From positions 1 to 11,391 of the forward strand of contig DMBU01000025.1 of assembly GCA_003446015.1 (NCBI GenBank): a stretch of 11,391 bases of DNA, read 5' to 3'. The DNA is from Bacteroidales bacterium. GTDB taxonomy: Bacteria; Bacteroidota; Bacteroidia; Bacteroidales; UBA12077. Below the pieces are notes generated by a model that saw nothing but the letters and a program-made list of their open reading frames with translations, was not told the DNA's origin and searched no databases. The position numbers were made by a program, and so were the translations under genes. Positions 1-7,022 of this stretch are shown here, one piece after another; position 1 is the stretch's first letter; the number at the start of each line of letters is the position of its first letter.

Positions 1-34
1 AACCTATATTAGGGAAAGACAGGTGGAAATAAAC

Positions 35-212
35 CAACAGGCAAGAATGCCTGTTGTACGTCTGTAAAACGGGCATTCTTGCCCGTTTAAAAACACAAAT
101 TCAACAAGCAGCCGACAGATAGAAATGCCTGTTGTACACCTGTAAAACGGACATTTTTAACTGCCGTTAGGCAGTCCTGTCCGTTTAAAAAAAGCAACAA
201 GCAAGCTTGTTG
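35..212. repeat. Alternating array of five palindromes (A-B-A-B-A)
   Basis: Two hairpin types alternate. Type A has arms caacaRgc/gcYtgttg: A1 at 35-42/49-56, A2 at 102-109/127-134 (one A.C mismatch), A3 at 195-202/205-212. Type B has arms aaacggRc/gYccgttt: B1 at 67-74/81-88, B2 at 145-152/179-186. Both A-to-B linkers are exactly 10 nt (57-66 and 135-144) with the form tacNNctgta, written with the variable bases as N. Segments 47-74 and 125-152 differ at only 3 of 28 positions. Paired changes preserve the stems: g73-c82 in B1 becomes a151-t180 in B2, and g40-c51 in A1 becomes a200-t207 in A3. B2 carries an extra inner hairpin (160-165/170-175) in its loop. This resembles a REP- or MITE-like intergenic repeat; a role in transcript ends or mRNA stability is possible. 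The structure is read directly; the function is unknown. Confidence 0.85.
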
Positions 213-237
213 CACTTAAAAGAAAAATCCTCTGATA

Positions 238-327
238 TTTTATGAACAATAGTATATTTTTCTGTTTTAGCACACATAAATATTGCATCCGTCCAATTCA
301 TGTTTTACCAACAAAATGTTCATAAAA
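238..327. repeat. 11-bp perfect inverted repeat with 68-nt spacer
   Basis: The arm ttttatgaaca at 238-248 is the exact reverse complement of tgttcataaaa at 317-327. The region is AT-rich, so chance is a real explanation. The 10-base core gttcataaaa recurs at 6904-6913 in the leader of trkA. The intervening DNA has no open frame worth calling. Confidence 0.35.
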
Positions 328-406
328 ATGAAGTTTAAAACTTTGGGTATCCGAAAATTTAATAATACCTTGAACCCCATTTCCCATTAAATTAACATTG
401 GAAAAT

Positions 407-414
407 TACTTTTG
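407..414 (+). promoter_or_regulatory. Candidate -7 promoter element of the secreted protein gene
   Basis: TACTTTTG matches the Bacteroidota -7 consensus TAnnTTTG and would give a leader of roughly 30 nt before the ATG at 454. No good -33 TTTG lies at the usual distance. An alternative is TTTG at 342-345 followed after 20 nt by the weaker TACCTTGA at 366-373. The rest of 213-453 holds no gene that I can support. Confidence 0.4.
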
Positions 415-453
415 AAAATTCATTTAACTTAATACAAACCTAAATTTTTTATT

Positions 454-3400
454 ATGAAAAAACACTTACTCAAATTTTTATTAGCCTTATTTCTATTTGC
501 CGGTTGGCAAAGTAGTTTTGGGCAAGATACTCCTGATAACTGGACAGGGGATACAGGTATTGATATCGTTAAGGAAACTACCACTGTGCACTCTGGAGGT
601 TCAGCCACAAGTGCTAAGATTGTAGTTAATACCGGAACACAAGCAAACTGTGACTTTCGAAACGAAACTGTTATTCCTGTTACTGAAGGCGACACATATA
701 CATTTAAATCATATGTTTATAGCAGTGCTCATGTTAGGGCAACACTTGTTTTAACTTGGTCGACTGGTACTATTACATATTCCGGGACTTATACTGTGCC
801 TGGATCTACAGATTTTGATGAATACACATATTCAGGAACCGTACCTACTGGAGCTACAACTGTTATTGTAGGGCTAAGATTTTACGATGTTTCTGGTTTT
901 GTTGCAGGAGAAATCCAGTATGTTGATGATGTTACTTTTGAATCTCCTACGGCAACTCCTTTAACAGTTACAAATGGAGATCTTGAAAGTTGGACTGCAC
1001 CTGCTCCAATAATTTCTAATTATATAACAAGTCCTAGTTTAATAACTGACGCCGATGCTGTTTTAATTTCTGCTGATGTAGATCCAAATACATCTACTGT
1101 AAACTCAGTTAATTTGAACTGGGGTACAACAAGTGGCGTACTAGGAAATACTATTGCTATGACCGAAAGCTCCGGAACATGGACTGCAAATTCTAATATT
1201 CCTGCTCAAACAGCTGGCACTTTTGTTTATTATGAGATTGAAGCTACTTACAATACAACTGAAACTAAAACTTCAAGTGAACAGTTTTATTCAGTTCAAA
1301 CTGATGTTGCAAGCATAACTGATTTAAGAGCTGGAGTTCTTAATGGTATTTATAAACTTACCACTGAAGCCATTATAACTTTTAATTCTCAAAACTTCTA
1401 TAATCAAAAATATTTATTCGATGGTACCGCAGGCATCTTAATACACGATCCTGATGGAATAATAACTACACCATACATTGTAGGTGATGGCATTACAGGA
1501 ATTATCGGTACTTTAACTGAATATAATGGATTATTGGAATTTGTTCCTGAAACTGACCCAGGTGCGACAACATCAACAGGAAATGCTATTGTAATCCAAA
1601 CTCCTACCATGGCAGATTTTCAAACCAATTTTGAAGATTACGAAAGTGAATTGGTTAGATTCACAAATGCTACCGTAAACTCGGCTCCTGCAAGTGGTAA
1701 ATTTAATATTACTGATGGTATAACAACCCTAACTGTAGATGATAATTTTTATTCCTCAGCAGAAACAGGAGTTTTAATCGGTCGTGATTTAACTATTACC
1801 GGTTTTGCCTATCAAAACACGGATGCATTAATTACTCCAAGAGATGCAGCTGACAAAGTTTCTGCAACTGACACTGTTGGTTCTGCAGTTTATACCGTTA
1901 ACCAGGGGGATTTAACAATTACTGGCGTCCCTTACACTAACACATTAGCAACATTTGAAGCTAACATTGTAGCTGCCGATAGTGCAACTTTTGTAACTTA
2001 TTTAGCTAATGGAACCACCCCTGCAACCACAGATGTACAAACAGGCTATAAAGTAATTGTAACTGCTGCTGATGGAATAACTGAAGCTACTTATACAATT
2101 ACTACAATATCGCCTAATACTGATGCAACATTGAGTAGTTTAACATCTGATTTAGGAACTCTTGTTCCTGTTTTTGCCGCAGGAACATTTGCTTATACTG
2201 TAGTTATCCCTTACGGAACAATAAATACCCCTGTTGTTACTGCAACAGAAACAGACCCCAACGCTAATGCAGTTGTAACAGATGCAACTGATGTAAGCAG
2301 TGCAATTGATGCAGACAGAACAACAACCATAACTGTTACTGCAGAAGATGGCAGTACGACTGAAGTTTATACAATTTTATTCAATGTTGCAGCAAACGAT
2401 GCTAAAGAGCTTACAGCTTTTAGTTTTGTTGCCCCTGCTGCTACTGGTATTGTAACAGAAGTTGATCATACAGTAGCTATAGAAGTGCCTTACGGAACTG
2501 ATGTAACTGCTTTGGTTGCTACTTTCTCTTCGACAGGTGCAGAGGTTAAGGTTGGAGCTACAACACAGGTTTCAGGAACAACACCTAATAATTTTACAAA
2601 CCCTGTAACATATACCGTTGGCGCAGCGGATGCATCAACACAAGATTATACTGTTACCGTAACAATTGCTGCACCTAATACCGATGCTACATTAAGCTCT
2701 TTAACTGTTGACTTAGGCACATTAGATCCTGTCTTTGATGCTGCAACCTTTGTTTATAATGTTGAATTACCTTATGGTACAACGGCTACTCCTCTTGTTA
2801 CGGCTACAACCACAGATGCAAATGCAGAAGCAATAGTTACTCCTGCTACCGATGTTACAAGCACAACTGAAGCAGATAGAACGACTACTGTTGTTGTAAC
2901 TGCTGAAGATGGCTTAGCAAATGAAACATATACTGTAATTTTTGCTGTTGACGCAACTGCTCCTACAGATCTATTCTTCTCAGAATATATTGAAGGTTCA
3001 AGTAATAACAGAGCTTTTGAAATTTATAACCCAACCGGTGCAAGTGTTGACTTAAGTGGATACACTGTAAAGCAATCACATAATGGTACAGGATGGGGCG
3101 TTGATGGAATAGCTTATGTATTACCATTAGAAGGAACTCTGACTGCAGGTGATGTATATGTAATAGCTAATGCTGAAGCTTCTGCAGCCGTTTTGGCCGA
3201 AGCTGATACAACATTTTTATACTCCGATGTGCAAGCTCATAAGATTACTGCTTTTACCGGAGATGATGCATTAGGATTGTTTAAAGGAGATGTATTAATT
3301 GATGTTATTGGTATTCCAACTGAAGATCCAGGTACTGGATGGAATGTTGCTGGAGTAACTGAAGCAACAGTGAACCATACTCTTTTAAGAAAACTTGAAA

Positions 3401-4659
3401 CCACCATTGGGAATACAGATTGGGTTGCTTCTGCAGGAACTAACACAACTGACTCTGAATGGGAAGTTTACAGAATAGATGCTCTAGACGATATAGGCAA
3501 ATTTGGTATTAAAACAGGAACGGATATATTTACGTTTGACTTTGTTGGACTAACAACCGGTGAAGCAATTATTGATGCTACAAATCATACGGTTGCTGTT
3601 GAAATAATTGATGGAACAAGTCCTTCTGCACTAGTTGCAACGTTCAATCTTTCAATTGGTGCTTCTGCTAAAGTTGGCACTACAGTTCAGGTAAGTGGAA
3701 CAACAGCAAATGATTTCACTTCTCCGGTAACTTATGTTGTAACTGCAGAAGATGCGTCCTCTCAAAACTGGGTGGTTACAGTTACTACAGGCACTTTAAA
3801 TGAAGTTGCTAATATTGCTGCTTTAAGAGCATTGTATAGCGATACAAATACTGAGATCTATAAATTAACTGGCGAGGTAACTTTTACACATACAACTTCT
3901 CCTTATTTCTATATTCAAGATGAAACTGCTGCAATTCTTGTTTATAATAGTACCAGCAGTGGAGTTATAACTACTTCGTATAACATTGGTGACAATGTTC
4001 AAAATTTAGTAGGTACTTTTGCAACTTTTGGTGGTAATATGCAATTTGTACTTAATGAAGATCCAGGTGCTGCTATTTCAAGCGGAAACACGATTGCAGC
4101 GCAAGCTGTAACAATTCCAGAATTAGCAAGTAACTATACTAACTACGATGCTGAATTAATTATGCTGGAAGATGTTACTTTTTCAGAAACTGTAAATTTT
4201 GAAGCTGGAACAAACTATACGCTTAATAATGGAAGTGATCAAATTGCTGTAAGAACCCAATTCTCTTCAGCTGACTATATTGGAACTGCTATTCCTACTG
4301 ATAAACTTGATGTTACAGCTATTGCAGGTATCTACAATAGTACAATACAGGTATATCCACGTTCACTTGCTGATTTTGTAGTAGTAACAGGAATTGGCAC
4401 TCCTGACGGAATGGTTTCGATGAACATATTCCCTAACCCAAGTAATGGTTTATTTAACCTTGAAATGAATGCAAGCAAAGCAGGTAGTTTCAATGTTGAA
4501 ATTATTAACATTCAGGGTCAGGTTGTTTATTCAAAACAAATTAACCAGGACGGTTTCTACAAAGATCAAATTGACATAAGCAAAGAAGCAAAAGGTATTT
4601 ATTACATCAGAATTAACGATGGTGTAGATATGCAAGTTTCTAAAATTATGATTCAATAA
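454..4659 (+). CDS. Secreted multi-domain lamin-tail protein with T9SS sorting domain
   Basis: A 1401-residue exported protein. Residues 1-23 form a signal peptide (KK, hydrophobic core, then SFG before Q24). The rest reads: 25-184 a jelly-roll-like, carbohydrate-binding-type domain; about 185-283 an Ig-like sandwich; 285-469 a DUF5689/OB-like module; about 470-550 a beta-sandwich repeat; 556-645 and 743-832 two near-identical cadherin-like sandwiches; 649-739 and 1024-1111 two DUF5018-like repeats; 838-1018 a lamin-tail domain opening with FFSEYIEGSSNN; 1117-1311 a second DUF5689/OB-like module; 1323-1401 a type A T9SS sorting domain (FPNPSNG near 1326, ending KIMIQ). The sorting domain implies passage through the periplasm and release or attachment at the surface. 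Lamin-tail plus OB modules often accompany extracellular nucleases, but I see no nuclease, protease or glycosidase catalytic motif. Adhesive or scaffold roles are possible. The ATG is fixed by the signal peptide; the leader is A/T-rich without a Shine-Dalgarno site. Two terminators isolate it from comEC. Confidence 0.9.
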   Translation: MKKHLLKFLLALFLFAGWQSSFGQDTPDNWTGDTGIDIVKETTTVHSGGSATSAKIVVNTGTQANCDFRNETVIPVTEGDTYTFKSYVYSSAHVRATLVLTWSTGTITYSGTYTVPGSTDFDEYTYSGTVPTGATTVIVGLRFYDVSGFVAGEIQYVDDVTFESPTATPLTVTNGDLESWTAPAPIISNYITSPSLITDADAVLISADVDPNTSTVNSVNLNWGTTSGVLGNTIAMTESSGTWTANSNIPAQTAGTFVYYEIEATYNTTETKTSSEQFYSVQTDVASITDLRAGVLNGIYKLTTEAIITFNSQNFYNQKYLFDGTAGILIHDPDGIITTPYIVGDGITGIIGTLTEYNGLLEFVPETDPGATTSTGNAIVIQTPTMADFQTNFEDYESELVRFTNATVNSAPASGKFNITDGITTLTVDDNFYSSAETGVLIGRDLTITGFAYQNTDALITPRDAADKVSATDTVGSAVYTVNQGDLTITGVPYTNTLATFEANIVAADSATFVTYLANGTTPATTDVQTGYKVIVTAADGITEATYTITTISPNTDATLSSLTSDLGTLVPVFAAGTFAYTVVIPYGTINTPVVTATETDPNANAVVTDATDVSSAIDADRTTTITVTAEDGSTTEVYTILFNVAANDAKELTAFSFVAPAATGIVTEVDHTVAIEVPYGTDVTALVATFSSTGAEVKVGATTQVSGTTPNNFTNPVTYTVGAADASTQDYTVTVTIAAPNTDATLSSLTVDLGTLDPVFDAATFVYNVELPYGTTATPLVTATTTDANAEAIVTPATDVTSTTEADRTTTVVVTAEDGLANETYTVIFAVDATAPTDLFFSEYIEGSSNNRAFEIYNPTGASVDLSGYTVKQSHNGTGWGVDGIAYVLPLEGTLTAGDVYVIANAEASAAVLAEADTTFLYSDVQAHKITAFTGDDALGLFKGDVLIDVIGIPTEDPGTGWNVAGVTEATVNHTLLRKLETTIGNTDWVASAGTNTTDSEWEVYRIDALDDIGKFGIKTGTDIFTFDFVGLTTGEAIIDATNHTVAVEIIDGTSPSALVATFNLSIGASAKVGTTVQVSGTTANDFTSPVTYVVTAEDASSQNWVVTVTTGTLNEVANIAALRALYSDTNTEIYKLTGEVTFTHTTSPYFYIQDETAAILVYNSTSSGVITTSYNIGDNVQNLVGTFATFGGNMQFVLNEDPGAAISSGNTIAAQAVTIPELASNYTNYDAELIMLEDVTFSETVNFEAGTNYTLNNGSDQIAVRTQFSSADYIGTAIPTDKLDVTAIAGIYNSTIQVYPRSLADFVVVTGIGTPDGMVSMNIFPNPSNGLFNLEMNASKAGSFNVEIINIQGQVVYSKQINQDGFYKDQIDISKEAKGIYYIRINDGVDMQVSKIMIQ
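1306..1860 (+). other. First DUF5689/OB-like module of the secreted protein
   Basis: Residues 285-469. It shares with the second copy (residues 1117-1311) an ordered set of short matches: IYKLT, a GILI/AILV strand, ITT..Y..GD, DPGA..S.GN.I, and a Y(E/A)SEL/YDAEL segment. It appears to be an internal duplication whose copies are separated by about 650 residues of sandwich and lamin-tail domains. The family assignment is by motif pattern only. Confidence 0.65.
2119..2388 (+). other. Cadherin-like beta-sandwich repeat, copy 1
   Basis: Residues 556-645, starting TDATLSSLT and ending in a TVTAEDG...YTILF strand. By eye about two thirds of the residues match copy 2 at 2680-2949, far closer than usual for these domains, which points to a recent duplication. 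The family is usually a stalk or spacer in cell-surface proteins. Confidence 0.7.
2680..2949 (+). other. Cadherin-like beta-sandwich repeat, copy 2
   Basis: Residues 743-832, starting TDATLSSLT and ending VTAEDG...YTVIF. It is the partner of the copy at 2119-2388; a DUF5018-like repeat (residues 649-739) lies between them, so the duplicated unit may have been cadherin-like plus DUF5018-like. Confidence 0.7.
2965..3507 (+). other. Lamin-tail domain within the secreted protein
   Basis: Residues 838-1018. The opening strand (LFFSEYIEGSSNN, then FEIYNPTG and VDLSGY) is the hallmark of bacterial lamin-tail domains, as in secreted nucleases of the ExeM type. The segment GDDALGLFKGD and a late TDW..S.G match the usual later strands. 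It is an Ig-like fold, generally thought to mediate binding rather than catalysis. Confidence 0.8.
3802..4386 (+). other. Second DUF5689/OB-like module of the secreted protein
   Basis: Residues 1117-1311, directly before the T9SS sorting domain. The sequence IAALRALYS, then IYKLTGEV, then YFYIQDETAAILVY is the typical opening of DUF5689-type OB-like modules. It is the diverged partner of residues 285-469. OB-like folds often bind nucleic acid or sugars, but no ligand can be named here. Confidence 0.65.
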
Positions 4660-4666
4660 ACTTAGT

Positions 4667-4704
4667 AAATTCGCCAAGCCGATCAAACGGCCAGGCGAAT
4701 TTTT
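4667..4704 (+). terminator. Intrinsic terminator 1 after the secreted protein gene
   Basis: Stem aaattcgcc (4667-4675) pairs with ggcgaattt (4694-4702). Past a 2x2 internal loop, an inner stem gccg/cggc (4678-4681/4688-4691) closes a six-base loop. A short T run follows. It starts 8 nt after the stop codon. Confidence 0.7.
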
Positions 4705-4711
4705 AAAATAT

Positions 4712-4748
4712 AAAACGGCTCTCGATCTATTCGGGAGTCGTTTTTTTT
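4712..4748 (+). terminator. Intrinsic terminator 2, strong T-tract
   Basis: A 14-bp stem (4712-4725/4731-4744, with two G.T wobbles) has a five-base loop and ends in eight consecutive T (4741-4748). Its A-rich left flank could also let it work on the other strand. With the hairpin just before it, it insulates comEC from the abundant-looking upstream unit. Confidence 0.85.
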
Positions 4749-4781
4749 ATGCAAACTTTTTAGGTTTTAATTAAAATTCCT

Positions 4782-4789
4782 TAACTTTA
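4782..4789 (+). promoter_or_regulatory. Weak candidate -7 promoter element of comEC
   Basis: TAACTTTA differs from TAnnTTTG only in the last base and ends 26 nt before the ATG at 4816. A T-rich stretch near 4757-4761 could stand in for -33. A promoter is needed here because two terminators lie just upstream. Confidence 0.35.
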
Positions 4790-4815
4790 AATTAGAACCT
4801 TGTTATTCGTGCAAC

Positions 4816-6888
4816 ATGTTTGAGAAATTTCTGCATCAAACACCATTTTTTCGATTAACCATGTCTTTGCTGGCTGGTATTATTTTTCAGCTATATTTTC
4901 CTGTATTAAGGGATTCTATTCCGGTTATTCTATTTTCAGTATTCTTTCTCATACTCTTGTTTACAATTTTAAAACTTAGCAGAAACTACACCCTGAATAA
5001 AATCTGGGGCGTATTGGTATCTCTTTTATTATTCTTTTCAGGAATGCAATTAGTTAGTTTTAAACAGCAAAATGTTTATGATTTTGGAAATTCTGAACAC
5101 TTAATTATTGCAACAGTTATTGAACAAGCCCAGGAAAAAGAAAATTCGATAAAAACGACTTTACAGATAGATTATTTTCAGGATTCTTTAATTTGGCAAA
5201 GGAGCAAATCTAAGGTTTTATGCTATTTTCAAAAGGACTCCTCAAGTTTGAATTTAAATCTGGGTGATCAGATTATTGCAAAAACCTTTTTAAATGAGAT
5301 TGTACATTCAGGTAATCCATACACATTTAATTATAAGGAATATTTAAAATACCAGGAGATTTATACGCAGTGCTACATTAAATCTGATCTTTACCAGGTA
5401 ATTGCAAATAATAAGGGTTCAAAAATCAGGATACTATCGAATAAAACAAGACAACACCTGCTTGAGATATATCAAAAAAATCAAATTACAGGGAATGAAT
5501 TTGCTGTTTTAGCGGCACTCACTTTAGGATATAAATCTGAATTAACACCCGAACTTAAAGAAAGTTTCTCGACCAGCGGTGCCATGCATATTTTAGCCGT
5601 ATCGGGATTACATGTTGGAATAATATTTATCATTCTGTGTAAACTTTTGTTTTTCCTTCAAAAAACCAACTATGGTAGAATACCGCAATCGTTAATTATT
5701 ATATTCGTTCTGTTTTTTTATGCTTTTTTAACCGGACTCTCCGATTCTGTTTTGCGTGCTACCATCATGTTTACTTTTATCAGCATCGGGAGAATGTTTA
5801 CCCGTCAGATGAATATTTATAATTCCATTTCAGCATCGGCCTTTTTATTGTTAGTTATTAATCCATATTCGATTATGAACGTTGGTTTTCAATTGTCGTA
5901 TGCTGCAGTAATTAGCATCGTATTTTTTCAATCGAAAATATATTCAATGTTGAATGTAAACAACCAAATTCTCGATTACATCTGGCAATTAGTGTCAGTA
6001 GCAATTGCAGCTCAATTGGGAACCTTCCCTATTACCATTTATTATTTTGATCAATTTCCTTTGTATTTTATTTTATCTAATATTCTGATTATTCCTCTTG
6101 CTACCATTGTTGTTTATGGAGCTATTATTCTTTTTGTATTTTCTTTTTCGGGGACTTTATCTGTAATCATTTCCAAAGTTCTGAATCTCGTAACATTCAT
6201 ACTTAATAAGAGTGTCGATTTTATTGAACAGCTTCCATTTTCAAAGCTCGATCAACTAAGAATAGATCTCAATTCCATGTACATTCTTTTAATCTTAATC
6301 ATTTCAGTTTCATTTTTTATGATCACCAAAAGATTAAGATTCTTGAAATCGGCTCTTGTAGTCATGTTAATGCTAGTTATCTATAATATCTCATTGAGTT
6401 ATTTAAAAACTCAAAAAGCTATTCTTACAATTCATAACATAAAGGGAATAAGTGCAATAAATTTTATCGAAAATAAGAGGGCTTACTTTACCTGTAACTC
6501 CGATATGGAAATGATCAAAAAAGATATTGAATATCAGATTGAGCCCTTATGGAAAGAATTTGACCTAGAACAAAATGATATTACATTACTAAAACCAACT
6601 GAATCAATTCAATATTTTACATTTAGAACAAAAAGAATTGTACAATTAAGAACCGATTCAATAGGGGATTTTATTCCAAAACAGAAATTAAAAGTCGATT
6701 ACCTTGTTCTATCGGAAAATATCAAAATTAAAATCAGTAAATTGAATGAATATTTCGAATTCGAAAAGATCATTTTTGATACATCCAACTCTTATTACAC
6801 TATTAATCAGTGGAAAAACGAATGTATTAAAAACAATATTAGTTTCTACGATGTTTTAGGTAAAGGGGCATTTATTGAGTATCTTTAA
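4816..6888 (+). CDS. comEC: ComEC/Rec2-family DNA-uptake channel, degenerate C-terminal domain
   Basis: A 690-residue inner-membrane protein of the ComEC/Rec2 family, the channel that passes single-stranded DNA into the cytoplasm during natural transformation. Three membrane segments lie near residues 12-31, 35-53 and 62-80, followed by a DUF4131-type soluble region to about 205. The competence domain (about 215-500) carries the family signature SGAMHILAVSGLHVG at 254-268 and GLSDSVLRATIM at 307-318. The C-terminal part (531-690) sits where full-length members have a metallo-beta-lactamase-like nuclease. It keeps recognisable strand patterns: ILTIHNIKGISAINFI (536-551) where DVGQGDA-type motifs occur, and VDYLVLS (627-633) onward to a GAFIEYL end. 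The metal-binding HxHxDH motif is absent and the domain is short. Such reduced forms seem common in Bacteroidota. It has its own weak promoter candidate; 134 bp separate it from trkA. Confidence 0.9.
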   Translation: MFEKFLHQTPFFRLTMSLLAGIIFQLYFPVLRDSIPVILFSVFFLILLFTILKLSRNYTLNKIWGVLVSLLLFFSGMQLVSFKQQNVYDFGNSEHLIIATVIEQAQEKENSIKTTLQIDYFQDSLIWQRSKSKVLCYFQKDSSSLNLNLGDQIIAKTFLNEIVHSGNPYTFNYKEYLKYQEIYTQCYIKSDLYQVIANNKGSKIRILSNKTRQHLLEIYQKNQITGNEFAVLAALTLGYKSELTPELKESFSTSGAMHILAVSGLHVGIIFIILCKLLFFLQKTNYGRIPQSLIIIFVLFFYAFLTGLSDSVLRATIMFTFISIGRMFTRQMNIYNSISASAFLLLVINPYSIMNVGFQLSYAAVISIVFFQSKIYSMLNVNNQILDYIWQLVSVAIAAQLGTFPITIYYFDQFPLYFILSNILIIPLATIVVYGAIILFVFSFSGTLSVIISKVLNLVTFILNKSVDFIEQLPFSKLDQLRIDLNSMYILLILIISVSFFMITKRLRFLKSALVVMLMLVIYNISLSYLKTQKAILTIHNIKGISAINFIENKRAYFTCNSDMEMIKKDIEYQIEPLWKEFDLEQNDITLLKPTESIQYFTFRTKRIVQLRTDSIGDFIPKQKLKVDYLVLSENIKIKISKLNEYFEFEKIIFDTSNSYYTINQWKNECIKNNISFYDVLGKGAFIEYL

Positions 6889-6969
6889 GTACAATTATAA
6901 GGCGTTCATAAAAAATGCATTTTATTCATAGATATTTCAAATTAGAATAATTTAATTTGTTATTTATAT

Positions 6970-6977
6970 TAAATTTG
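6970..6977 (+). promoter_or_regulatory. Candidate -7 promoter element of the trkA-trkH-pnuC cluster
   Basis: TAAATTTG is a full match to TAnnTTTG and implies a start about 40 nt before the trkA ATG. The nearest TTTG upstream (6956-6959) is too close for a standard -33 element. The leader also has the 12-bp palindrome aaaatgcatttt at 6912-6923. I see no riboswitch-like structure. Confidence 0.5.
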
Positions 6978-7022
6978 TCGCCCGATATTATTTGAGATAA
7001 TACAAAAACTAATCATTCGAGA

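Noticed and set aside
35..212. CRISPR array
   Set aside because: There are only five units of two kinds, linkers are short and similar rather than unique 30-nt spacers, and no cas gene is in the window.
429..695. Minus-strand frame of 88 residues across the start of the secreted protein gene
   Set aside because: It overlaps the signal peptide region antisense and shows no family motif, consistent with a shadow of the real frame.
6889..7022. Ligand-sensing leader RNA (for example a c-di-AMP type) before trkA
   Set aside because: The 134-bp gap is AT-rich with only a short palindrome and no multi-helix structure that I can draw.
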